Positions 16,332 through 24,250 of a stretch of 63,152 bases of DNA are shown here, one piece after another. The translations under genes and the position numbers were made by a program. Source of the stretch: Eubacterium sp. (GTDB lineage Bacteria > Bacillota > Clostridia > Oscillospirales > Acutalibacteraceae); NCBI GenBank assembly GCA_017463985.1, contig JAFUEH010000012.1:1-63152 (forward strand), read 5' to 3'. Positions within the stretch are counted from its first letter, which is position 1. Each line of letters begins with the position of its first letter. The notes beneath the pieces were generated by a model. That model worked only from the letters and a program-made list of their open reading frames with translations, ran no database searches and was not told where the DNA came from.

Positions 16332-17708
16332 ATGGAATACCGCACAGAACATGACTCAATGGGCGAGGTCAAAGTACCCGCTGACAAATACTGGGGCGCG
16401 CAGACGCAACGCTCACACGAAAACTTTTTGATCGGCGTCGGTCTGGAAACGATGCCGCGAGAGGTCATTCACGCCTTCGGCATTCTGAAAAAAGCGGCGG
16501 CGATCGCCAACCATCACTTACAGCCGGCACGGATGACCGCGGAAAAGCTGGCGGCAGTCACAGCAGCCTGCGACGAGGTGATCAGCGGCGCGCTGAACGC
16601 GCATTTTCCGCTGGTGGTATGGCAGACCGGCTCCGGCACGCAGTCCAACATGAACACGAACGAGGTCATTGCTAACCGCGGCAACGAGATCGCAGGCAAA
16701 GCGCTGCTGCATCCTAACGACGATATTAATATGAGCCAAAGCTCTAACGATACCTTCCCGACGGCGATGAGCATTGCCGCCGTACTCAGTATTGAGGACA
16801 GCGTGCTGCCGGCCATCGATCGCCTTGTCGCCACCTTCCGCCGGCTGGAGGCGGAAAACGAGGGGATCGTCAAGAGCGGCAGGACGCATCTGCAGGACGC
16901 CACACCGATCGCCTTTCCCCAGGAAATCAGCGGCTGGCGCACCAGCCTGGAGCGTGACAGACAGCTGCTGGAAGCGGCACTGCCGCCGCTCAGGGAGCTG
17001 GCGCTCGGCGGCACCGCTGTCGGCACCGGACTGAACGCCCCGCAAGGCTTCGATACCGAGGTGGCCAAAGCTGTCAGCGAGCTGACCGGCAAAGCTTTCG
17101 TCACAGCGCCGAACAAGTTCCATGCGCTGACGTCAAAGGACGAGCTGGTCTTTGCACACGGCGCGCTCAAGGCGCTGGCCGCGGATATGATGAAGATCGC
17201 TAACGACATTCGCTGGCTTGCCAGCGGGCCGCGGCTCGGGCTGGGAGAAATCAAAATTCCAGAAAACGAACCGGGCTCCTCTATCATGCCCGGCAAGGTC
17301 AATCCCACCCAGTGCGAGGCGGTAACCATGGTCGCCGTGCAGGTAATGGGTAACGACGCTGCCATCGGCTTTGCCGCCAGCCAAGGGAACTTTGAGCTGA
17401 ACGTCTTTATGCCGGTAACGGTCTACAACTTTTTACAGTCCGCCAGACTGCTGTCTGAGGCAATCGTATCCTTTGACAAAAACTGTGTCGCCGGTATCAA
17501 AGCCAATCGGGACAAAATGGCCGCTAACCTGCACAACTCACTGATGCTCGTCACGGCGCTCAACCCGTATATCGGCTACGAAAACGCAGCCAAGACCGCC
17601 AAGCTGGCTTACACAGAAAACATCTCCCTGCGCGAGGCGTGCCTCTCGCTGGGCTTGATGACAGCAGAACGGTTTGACGCGGCATTCCATCCGGAGGAAA
17701 TGATATAA
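16332..17708 (+). CDS. fumC: Fumarate hydratase class II
   Basis: Interconverts fumarate and L-malate; oxygen-stable, iron-free class. The 458-residue length is normal. Signatures are GSGTQSNMNTNEV (substrate Thr/Ser loop), SQSSNDTFPTAM, GRTHLQDATPI with the active-site His region, and the superfamily motif GSSIMPGKVNPTQCE. Argininosuccinate lyase and aspartase share the fold, but the N-terminal EHDSMGEVKVPADKYWGAQTQRS and the overall pattern fit FumC. Transcribed alone from its own promoter. Confidence 0.93.
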   Translation: MEYRTEHDSMGEVKVPADKYWGAQTQRSHENFLIGVGLETMPREVIHAFGILKKAAAIANHHLQPARMTAEKLAAVTAACDEVISGALNAHFPLVVWQTGSGTQSNMNTNEVIANRGNEIAGKALLHPNDDINMSQSSNDTFPTAMSIAAVLSIEDSVLPAIDRLVATFRRLEAENEGIVKSGRTHLQDATPIAFPQEISGWRTSLERDRQLLEAALPPLRELALGGTAVGTGLNAPQGFDTEVAKAVSELTGKAFVTAPNKFHALTSKDELVFAHGALKALAADMMKIANDIRWLASGPRLGLGEIKIPENEPGSSIMPGKVNPTQCEAVTMVAVQVMGNDAAIGFAASQGNFELNVFMPVTVYNFLQSARLLSEAIVSFDKNCVAGIKANRDKMAANLHNSLMLVTALNPYIGYENAAKTAKLAYTENISLREACLSLGLMTAERFDAAFHPEEMI

Positions 17709-17755
17709 CCGAACGGCGCTTCTTTAAGAATATTTACGGATCTGCAAAAAAACAG

Positions 17756-17784
17756 TTGAATTTTTAAAACGCTTGTGATAGAAT
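17756..17784 (+). promoter_or_regulatory. Predicted promoter of tRNA-Ala
   Basis: TTGAAT (17756-17761) and TAGAAT (17779-17784) with exactly 17 bp between, ending nine bases before the tRNA. Confidence 0.7.
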
Positions 17785-17793
17785 AGCGTTAAT

Positions 17794-17869
17794 GGGCCTG
17801 TAGCTCAGCTGGGAGAGTGCCGCGTTCGCAATGCGGAGGTCGAGGGTTCGAACCCCTTCAGGTCCACCA
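17794..17869 (+). tRNA. tRNA-Ala (anticodon CGC)
   Basis: A 76-nt cloverleaf with encoded 3' CCA. The acceptor stem GGGCCTG pairs with CAGGTCC and contains the G3-U70 wobble that is the main identity element of alanine tRNAs. The anticodon loop TTCGCAA gives CGC at positions 34-36, reading GCG. The T-loop GGTTCGAACCC is canonical. Independent promoter upstream and terminator hairpin downstream. Confidence 0.97.
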
Positions 17870-17897
17870 ACTAAATATCACATAAGTGATACAACAA

Positions 17898-17924
17898 AAT
17901 CCCTTGCTTGCAAGGGATTTTTGC
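17898..17924 (+). terminator. Terminator after tRNA-Ala
   Basis: AATCCCTTG and CAAGGGATT form a 9-bp stem with a CTTG loop, followed by TTT. Confidence 0.75.
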
Positions 17925-18021
17925 TATTTAAAAAGATAATTTTTAATTGGAGAAACAGAGCAACACCAAGTAATATGGGTTGCATTTTCGTATTAAACAT
18001 CAAAGCTATACGGCTTTGCCA

Positions 18022-18058
18022 AAAAACTCCGAGCGCCTAACGGGCACTCGGAGTTTTT
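18022..18058. terminator. Bidirectional terminator downstream of ptsI
   Basis: AAAAACTCCGAG (18022-18033) and CTCGGAGTTTTT (18047-18058) are exact inverted repeats flanked by A- and T-runs, able to stop transcripts in both directions. It lies 44 bp after the ptsI stop. Confidence 0.8.
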
Positions 18059-18101
18059 AATTTTCCGATGAAAAGCAATGCGCCGTGCGTTGCCAGCTTT
18101 T

Positions 18102-19655
18102 TCAGATACGGGTTGGAGGCAGCGTCCGGCGCATCTTGGCGATGGCGTGCGGCGGCACAGATACCGACGCAACGCCCTTCTCCGCCAGCAGGGACAGCCA
18201 TGCCTCATCCGCTGCCGCTTCGCCGCAAACGCCAACGGGGATACCGGTTTTTTTCGCGCTGTCGAGGGTCATCTCTACAGCACGCAGTACTGCCGGCCGG
18301 AACGGATCAAGCCAGCCGCTGACCGCTCTGTTACCGCGGTCGGCCGCCATCACATAGCCTGTCAGATCATTGGTGCCGACGGAAAAGAAGTCCGCCTCCC
18401 GCGCCAATAAGTCGGCAGTCAGTGCAGCTGACGGTGTTTCAATCATAACGCCCAGCGGTACTGTACGGTATGGCTGCTCCTCCTGTTCCAGCTCGGCGGC
18501 ACAGGTCTTGAGCAATCCCCTGACGGCTTGGACCTCCTCCGGCGTTGTCACCATCGGCAGCAGGAGCTTCACATTACCGTAGACAGCCGCGCGCAGCAGA
18601 GCACGCAGCTGTGTTTTGAATAACGCCGGATAGTCAAGGCAATACCGTATGCCGCGTCTGCCGAGCAGCGGATTATCCTCTTTTTCCGGCGGTAAACAGC
18701 CGATCGGCTTATCGCCGCCACAGTCCAGCGTACGAATAACGGTTTCCCGGTCCTGCATCAGCGCTGCCAGCGCCGCATAAACGGCCAACTGTGCTGCTTC
18801 TGTCGGCGGTCTTTCCTGCGCCATAAACAAAAGCTCCGTGCGGAACAGGCCAATCCCGTCGCCGCCGTTTTGCAATACGCTTTGCGCCTCTGTCACGCTG
18901 CCGACCGTTCCGTTGACGCGCACATTGCTGCCGCCTGCCGAGCTGATCTTTTCCGTATCCACGCCGCTACACGGTAACGGCTGAAGGAAAGCCGAATCCT
19001 GCGCGTTGGGTTGTACGGTCACCGTACCGCTGTCTCCGTCCACCAGCAGCAGTTCACCCTCCTGCACGGCACCGGCGATATCCTCCACACCAAACACAGC
19101 CGGTACGCCAAGGGCGCGCAAAAGGATCGCACTGTGGCACGCATAGCTGCCGTTTTCGCTGACGACAGCGGCAGGTCGTTGTCCCTGCAGACGGCAGAGC
19201 AACACCGGCGTCACCGTTTTTAGAACCAGCACAGCGCCGTTGATATGATCAGGAATACTGTGCGCTGACGGTGCTTGCAGCAGCTGCAGCAGGCTGTCGC
19301 GCAGTGCCGCTACCTCTGTACCTCCGTTGCCCGACAGCGCTGCACAAAACGGTGCAAAGGCCGCCTCGATCGCGCCTTCGGCAGTCGCACCGTCAGCCAG
19401 CGCGCCGGCAATAGCAGCGCGGAGGCTCGGATCGTTCAAAACTGCCAACTGTGCGCGGAGCACCGCCATCGCCTCCGGCGCTTCACGGTACGGTCCCACT
19501 GTGGAAAGCAACGCACGCAGACGTTCAACAGCACCGTCCAGGCGTTCCTGTTCCGACAGCGGTTGCGACCAATCAGGCGGCAGCGGCGTCTCCGTCATTA
19601 TCGGCACTGCCCTACCGACACCGCGGCCTGCGGAAACGCCTATCCCCTGCCACAT
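18102..19655 (-). CDS. ptsI: Phosphoenolpyruvate-protein phosphotransferase (PTS enzyme I), divergent
   Basis: Enzyme I takes phosphate from PEP and passes it to HPr. About 517 residues against a usual 570, the shortfall being in the N-terminal half. The phosphorylated His is kept in CHSAILLRALGVPAVFG (usually TSHSAIMARSLGIPAVVG). The PEP-binding FRTELLFM, RTLDCGGDKPI, FFSVGTNDLT and the Cys of GVCGEAA are all present; GTNDLTGY replaces GTNDLTQY. The ATG at 19655 is preferred because GGGGAG lies eight bases before it. It follows HPr and a fruK-like kinase without any enzyme II, so its sugar or regulatory target is elsewhere. Confidence 0.88.
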   Translation of the reverse strand: MWQGIGVSAGRGVGRAVPIMTETPLPPDWSQPLSEQERLDGAVERLRALLSTVGPYREAPEAMAVLRAQLAVLNDPSLRAAIAGALADGATAEGAIEAAFAPFCAALSGNGGTEVAALRDSLLQLLQAPSAHSIPDHINGAVLVLKTVTPVLLCRLQGQRPAAVVSENGSYACHSAILLRALGVPAVFGVEDIAGAVQEGELLLVDGDSGTVTVQPNAQDSAFLQPLPCSGVDTEKISSAGGSNVRVNGTVGSVTEAQSVLQNGGDGIGLFRTELLFMAQERPPTEAAQLAVYAALAALMQDRETVIRTLDCGGDKPIGCLPPEKEDNPLLGRRGIRYCLDYPALFKTQLRALLRAAVYGNVKLLLPMVTTPEEVQAVRGLLKTCAAELEQEEQPYRTVPLGVMIETPSAALTADLLAREADFFSVGTNDLTGYVMAADRGNRAVSGWLDPFRPAVLRAVEMTLDSAKKTGIPVGVCGEAAADEAWLSLLAEKGVASVSVPPHAIAKMRRTLPPTRI

Positions 19656-19657
19656 CG

Positions 19658-19924
19658 TCACATCTCCCCGAAACGGTCAGCGATCAGCGCCTCTGCCGCG
19701 CTGAGCATGGCTGTCTCTTCTTCTCCGCTACAGGTCAGCAGCACCTCAGCGCCGCCGGGGATGCCTCCGGTCATCAAGCTCAGAATACTCTTGGCATCCA
19801 GCTGCTTCCCGTGATAATGCACCGTCGCCTCCGCCGGAAACTGCGCCATCGTTTGCGACAATAACATAGCAGGGCGCAAATGCAGCCCTGCCTGATTTAG
19901 AATTTTCAACTGTTTAGAGACCAC
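19658..19924 (-). CDS. ptsH: Phosphocarrier protein HPr
   Basis: 88 residues. With the GTG at 19924 as start (AAGGA eight bases upstream), the phosphorylated histidine in AGLHLRPAM falls exactly at position 15 and the HPr-kinase site serine in DAKSILSL exactly at position 46, which supports this start over the ATG nine bases upstream. Both regulatory residues are therefore intact: His15 for transport and Ser46 for catabolite control through HPrK/CcpA. It overlaps fruK by 11 bp and is followed immediately by ptsI. Confidence 0.92.
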   Translation of the reverse strand: MVSKQLKILNQAGLHLRPAMLLSQTMAQFPAEATVHYHGKQLDAKSILSLMTGGIPGGAEVLLTCSGEEETAMLSAAEALIADRFGEM

Positions 19925-20849
19925 GCGATTCATCCTTTACTTGGTTATGTAGCTGACTGAAAGCGCGGTCGATCGCCTCCCGATCGGCAAGACCGTGCGA
20001 AAAAGCGGTAGCGTTCCCACAGGCGGTGCCCAGCCGCAAGGCGTACGCATAGTCCTGTGTTTTCAGATAACCTGCCAGGAAGCCGGCCACCATACTGTCG
20101 CCACAGCCGACCGTATTTACCGCTGTTCCGTCGGCGTTGCCGACGGTGTAGACATTACCTTGTTCCGTCAGCAGCAGTGCGCCATCCTCAGCACGTGATA
20201 CCAGCACATTCCGCGCGCCTTGTGCCTGCAAAAGCCTTGCACAGCGGAGCAATTCCGCCTCCGTCCGCAGGTTCTCGCCAAACAGCGCGCCAAGCTCATG
20301 ATGATTCGGCTTAATCAGGAACGGACGGTACGGCAAGGTGCGGCGGAGCACTTCGCCGCCGGTATCGACGGCAACGCGAACGTCCTTTCCCTGCAGATGC
20401 TTCAAAACCGTTTCGTAAATATCCGTTGGGAGCGAGGGCGGCACGGCACCGGCCAGCACCACGCTGTCGCCGTCCCGTACGTTGCAGAGCTTACCGAGCA
20501 ATGACTGTACCGCCGCTTCGTCCACCGCCGGTCCTTGTGCATTGAGCTCCAGCGGCGGCTGGGCTTTGAGCTTCACATTCACGCGCGTATTGCCCTGCGG
20601 CAGCATACAAAAGTCGCTTTGAATACCGTCCGCTGCCAGCATCACCGCCAGCTCTCTGCCGGTAAAGCCAGCCAAAAAGCCGAGCGCCGTCGTCGGTACG
20701 CCGATCGTTGTCAGCACCGCAGAAACATTGATCCCCTTACCGCCGTAGGTGAACCGTTCCGCTCTCACGCGGTTAATATCGTCAAAGCGCAGCGCCTCCC
20801 CCTGCAGCACATAATCCAGCGCCGGATTCAGCGTGACCGTGTAAATCAA
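19914..20849 (-). CDS. fruK: 1-phosphofructokinase (PfkB family)
   Basis: Phosphorylates fructose 1-phosphate (or a related hexose phosphate) to the 1,6-bisphosphate. The TTG at 20849 is preferred because GAGGAA lies nine bases upstream and it gives the family's usual N-terminus MIYTVTLNPALDY. PfkB motifs are GGKGINVS near residue 38 and the C-terminal GCGDSMVAGFLAGYL with the catalytic Asp. FruK normally sits beside the fructose permease FruA; here it is coupled to HPr and enzyme I instead. Tagatose-6-phosphate kinase (LacC) is the main alternative. Confidence 0.88.
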   Translation of the reverse strand: MIYTVTLNPALDYVLQGEALRFDDINRVRAERFTYGGKGINVSAVLTTIGVPTTALGFLAGFTGRELAVMLAADGIQSDFCMLPQGNTRVNVKLKAQPPLELNAQGPAVDEAAVQSLLGKLCNVRDGDSVVLAGAVPPSLPTDIYETVLKHLQGKDVRVAVDTGGEVLRRTLPYRPFLIKPNHHELGALFGENLRTEAELLRCARLLQAQGARNVLVSRAEDGALLLTEQGNVYTVGNADGTAVNTVGCGDSMVAGFLAGYLKTQDYAYALRLGTACGNATAFSHGLADREAIDRAFSQLHNQVKDESRGL

Positions 20850-20923
20850 CGCGCGCACTTCCTTCCTCTATAGTATCGGTAAAACTGCTATCATTATACG
20901 CCCTTCCGCTCCCGCGGTCAACC

Positions 20924-20973
20924 AAAAAAACAGCCGCCGCTTCCCTGCGAACGCGCAGCGCAAAACGGCGACC
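20924..20973 (-). terminator. Terminator after the leucine-rich-repeat gene
   Basis: On the minus strand, a G+C-rich stem (outer CGCCG/CGGCG, inner CTGCG/CGCAG) is followed by a run of seven T. Confidence 0.6.
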
Positions 20974-20984
20974 GTATATCCAGT

Positions 20985-22160
20985 CTAATATAAAATTCTT
21001 TTTTTCATCGAATGAGGCTGGATTTTTTTCAGGTTGGTGCAGCCCCCACAGATTTCATAGCCAACATTCACCCCAGGGTTACCGAACGTAATACTCCTCA
21101 AGCCGGTGCAGTGACTGAAAGCATAAGCCTCAATTTCCATCACATTTTCCGGTATGACCACGCTCGTCAGCCTCGTACATCCATCAAAAGCCCATGCTCC
21201 TATATACTCAAGGCTTTCCGGAAGAGTTATATTCATCAGACTTCGACAATCAAAAAATGCATGATCGCCAATTTGGGTAATACTGTTTGGCATAATAATA
21301 CTGGTAATGCTAGTATGATTTTTAAACGTACCAGCTTCAATTTCAGTAACGCTATCCGGTATCACAACACCGGTTATGTCGAATCCAGCAAATGCACCGG
21401 CTCTGATTTTTTTAACCCCGTTCGGGATCACCAGCTCTGTAATCAACTCTCCGTTAACATACAATTGACAACCGGAAGCTATCGGTATTTCCTGAAAACC
21501 GGCGTTTTCATTTTCACACCATGCTGCTAAATTACCAATATCAAGTTGTTGAATTTTTCCACACCCCTGAAATGCATGGTAAGGGGAGGCTTCTATTTTT
21601 GTTATGCTACCAGGTAAGGAAAGGCTGATTAAATTCTCACAACCTTTAAATGCATACCCACCTATACTTGTCTCACGAAGATAATGGGAATAACGGTGAG
21701 AGACTCTCACATTTTTCAAACTAGTACATCCTTTAAAAGCCCAGTCCAAGATATTGACGCAATCCGGAAGCACCACTGTGGTCAATGCAGTACAGCCTGC
21801 AAAAGCCCCCCACCCGATTTGTGTCACACTATCAGGGATGTTGACGCTCTTTAAACCGGTATGGCCTTTGAAAACCTCCACGCCGATGGCCGTAACATTG
21901 TCAGGAATCGTTACATCAGTAGCGGCGCCGGTATATTTTTTCAGCACGCCACCAACGATTTCAAAATCGTTATTGGCGCCGCCATAAACGTTGACGGTTG
22001 CACCGGCGCCGACCGTTACGTTATTCGTGATCTGATAGTTATTGATGGCTTGCTCCACCAAAACCTGTGAGTTACAGTACGGACAAACAGCTGATTTCCG
22101 GCTATCCTCTAACGTCAGGCTGCCGCCGCAGCTAGGGCACTTTGCAAGCATTAATGGCAT
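20985..22160 (-). CDS. Zinc-ribbon, BspA-type leucine-rich-repeat protein
   Basis: 391 residues with two parts. An N-terminal zinc ribbon (CPSC about 8-11, CPYC about 27-30) is followed by a hydrophilic linker and then a row of BspA/LRR_5 repeats of the form IPDSVTxIxxxAFxxCTxLxxVxIP from about residue 80 to the end. No signal peptide or membrane helix is seen, so unlike surface BspA proteins it should stay in the cytoplasm. Such modular proteins usually bind partners; the target is unknown. GGAGG lies eight bases before the ATG. The gene is visibly richer in A+T than its neighbours. Confidence 0.85.
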   Translation of the reverse strand: MPLMLAKCPSCGGSLTLEDSRKSAVCPYCNSQVLVEQAINNYQITNNVTVGAGATVNVYGGANNDFEIVGGVLKKYTGAATDVTIPDNVTAIGVEVFKGHTGLKSVNIPDSVTQIGWGAFAGCTALTTVVLPDCVNILDWAFKGCTSLKNVRVSHRYSHYLRETSIGGYAFKGCENLISLSLPGSITKIEASPYHAFQGCGKIQQLDIGNLAAWCENENAGFQEIPIASGCQLYVNGELITELVIPNGVKKIRAGAFAGFDITGVVIPDSVTEIEAGTFKNHTSITSIIMPNSITQIGDHAFFDCRSLMNITLPESLEYIGAWAFDGCTRLTSVVIPENVMEIEAYAFSHCTGLRSITFGNPGVNVGYEICGGCTNLKKIQPHSMKKRILY

Positions 22161-22325
22161 ATCCGCGTCCTCCTTATGCTAACAATGAATTTCATTACAA
22201 AGCCTTGTCGTTGTTATTGTAGCAAAAGCGCGCAAAGGTGTCAATCATCAGCTGTCAACACAGTCTAAGACAGAAGCATATTAATAGACTGATCTGTATG
22301 CATTTTTCCTATTCTACAGCGAAGA

Positions 22326-22354
22326 TTGACAAAGCCTGTCTATTATCTTATAAT
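22326..22354 (+). promoter_or_regulatory. Consensus sigma-A promoter of the hydrogenase operon
   Basis: TTGACA (22326-22331) and TATAAT (22349-22354), both perfect, with a 17-bp spacer. It implies high, largely constitutive expression. The leader of about 60 bases is A+G-rich. Confidence 0.88.
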
Positions 22355-22417
22355 GAAATTACCTTGGGAAGGGTATAGGAATATTTTCAGGAAAGGATAA
22401 GGAAAGGATTTAGGAAT

Positions 22418-24250
22418 ATGGCAAGACAAAAGATACAATCGGTGTCACGGGCAGAGGCAACGGTTGACCGGCTGTACGAGGAGCTCGGAAGCCGCGTCAA
22501 CGCTGTGTCTACTAACTCCTGCCCGATCGACGTAGCGCTTGGCTTTGTCCGTCTGTGCCACTCGCAGTCGTGCGGAAAATGCACGCCCTGTCGGGTCGGT
22601 TTAGGTCAACTGGCGACGCTGATCGAAAGCGTTTTGGACGGTGAAGCGACGCTGGAAACCATTGATTTAATTGAAAAAACAGCACGGTCTGTCTATCTTT
22701 CGGCTGACTGTGCGATCGGCTATGAAGCCGCCAACATGGTGCTGGTCAGCGTCAAGGGCTTCCGCGAGGACTTTGAAGCGCACGTGAATAACGGTAAATG
22801 TATGTGTCATTTTGACCGACCGGTTCCCTGCGTTACACGCTGTCCTGCGAACGTAGACATCCCCGGCTACATTGCGCTGGCGGCAGCCGGCAGGCCGGAG
22901 GACGCGGTGCGGCAGATCCGCAAGGACAATCCGTTCCCGACGGCGTGCGCGCTGATTTGTGAGCACCCGTGCGAGAATTACTGCCGTCGGCAGATGATCG
23001 ACGACCCGATCAACATCCGCGGCATCAAACGGTATGTGTGCGACAAGGCCGGTACCGTGCCTGCACCGTCATGTATGCCCACTACCGGTAAAAGGATTGC
23101 CATCATCGGCGGCGGTCCGAGCGGTCTTACCTGTGCTTATTACCTGCAGCTGATGGGACATCAGACCACCGTATTTGAAGAAAAGCAGCACCTTGGCGGT
23201 ATGCTGCGCTACGGCATCCCGAACTACCGCCTGCCGCGCACGCGTCTGCAGGAGGATATTGACTGTATCCTCTCCACCGGCGTAGAGGTAAGGCGCAATA
23301 CGCGCGTCGCCTCTGCCGAGGAGCTGAAGCAGCTGGCAGCCGAGTATGACGCGCTGTACATCGCGATCGGCGCACACAAGGACAAGAAGGTCGGTCTGGA
23401 AAACGAGGATGCGACCGGCGTGATTTCCGCCGTAGAGATGCTCAAGGCGATCGGTGACGGCGAGATACCCGATTATACCGGCAAGAAGGTCGTTGTCATC
23501 GGCGGCGGCAACGTCGCGATGGACTGCACCAGGACGGCCATCCGCGCCGGAGCGGACAAGGTGAGCGTGGTTTACAGAAGGCGCATTGCGGATATGACGG
23601 CGCTCGAGGAGGAGATCTTTGGCGCACAGGCAGAGGGCGCAGAGCTGTTGGAGCTGGTAGCCCCATCGCGCATCGAAAAGGGCGAGGACGGCAGCGTTCA
23701 GGGCTTATGGGTCAAGCAGCAGATGATCGGCGCTTTCCGCCGCGGCAGACCGGCACCGACGGATGCCGGTGAAGCGGAGGTGCTGATTCCCTGCGATATC
23801 CTCGTAGTGGCCATCGGTCAGGCCATTGACAGCGATCCGTTTGCTGAATACGGTCTGCCGCGCAGATGGGACCAGATCGACGCAGACGGCTTTGCGATGA
23901 TCGCCGGTATGGACGGCGTCTTTTCCGGCGGCGACTGTGCCACCGGTCCGGCGACGGTGATCAAGGCGATTGCTGCCGGCAAGGCAGCGGCGGCGAATAT
24001 CGATGAATATCTGGGCTTTAACCATATTATTGAGAGCGGCGTTGAGGTCCCCTCGGCACGCGTTTATGACCGTCAGCCCTGCGGCAGGGTCAATATGCGC
24101 GAAAAGGAAGCCGGCGAGCGCCGCGGCAGCTTTGAGCCGTTTGAGTACGGCATGAGCGACAAGGAAGCGATACAGGAGGCAAACCGCTGTCTGCGCTGCG
24201 ACCACTTCGGTTACGGCTGCTTTGAAGGAGGGAGGATTTTCAAATGGTAA
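22418..24250 (+). CDS. NuoF-type Fe-S / GltD-like NAD(P)-FAD oxidoreductase subunit
   Basis: A 610-residue fusion. Residues about 35-100 match only the C-terminal [4Fe-4S] part of NuoF/HydB (SCGKCTPCRVG, then SADCAIG); the FMN/NADH part of NuoF is absent. From about 128 it is the glutamate-synthase small-subunit module: cysteine pairs for two Fe-S clusters (VPCVTRCPANVDIP and ALICEHPCENYC), the FAD loop IIGGGPSGLTCAYYL near 229, and the second dinucleotide loop VIGGGNVAMDC. It should pass electrons between NAD(P)H and the hydrogenase encoded next. Its last 7 bp overlap hydA. In hydrogenase classification this partner defines the glutamate-synthase-linked group A2. Confidence 0.88.
   Translation: MARQKIQSVSRAEATVDRLYEELGSRVNAVSTNSCPIDVALGFVRLCHSQSCGKCTPCRVGLGQLATLIESVLDGEATLETIDLIEKTARSVYLSADCAIGYEAANMVLVSVKGFREDFEAHVNNGKCMCHFDRPVPCVTRCPANVDIPGYIALAAAGRPEDAVRQIRKDNPFPTACALICEHPCENYCRRQMIDDPINIRGIKRYVCDKAGTVPAPSCMPTTGKRIAIIGGGPSGLTCAYYLQLMGHQTTVFEEKQHLGGMLRYGIPNYRLPRTRLQEDIDCILSTGVEVRRNTRVASAEELKQLAAEYDALYIAIGAHKDKKVGLENEDATGVISAVEMLKAIGDGEIPDYTGKKVVVIGGGNVAMDCTRTAIRAGADKVSVVYRRRIADMTALEEEIFGAQAEGAELLELVAPSRIEKGEDGSVQGLWVKQQMIGAFRRGRPAPTDAGEAEVLIPCDILVVAIGQAIDSDPFAEYGLPRRWDQIDADGFAMIAGMDGVFSGGDCATGPATVIKAIAAGKAAAANIDEYLGFNHIIESGVEVPSARVYDRQPCGRVNMREKEAGERRGSFEPFEYGMSDKEAIQEANRCLRCDHFGYGCFEGGRIFKW

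Noticed and set aside
16514-17365. Long minus-strand open frames across fumC
   Set aside because: Shadow of the strongly biased fumC codons; no start signals or domain features.
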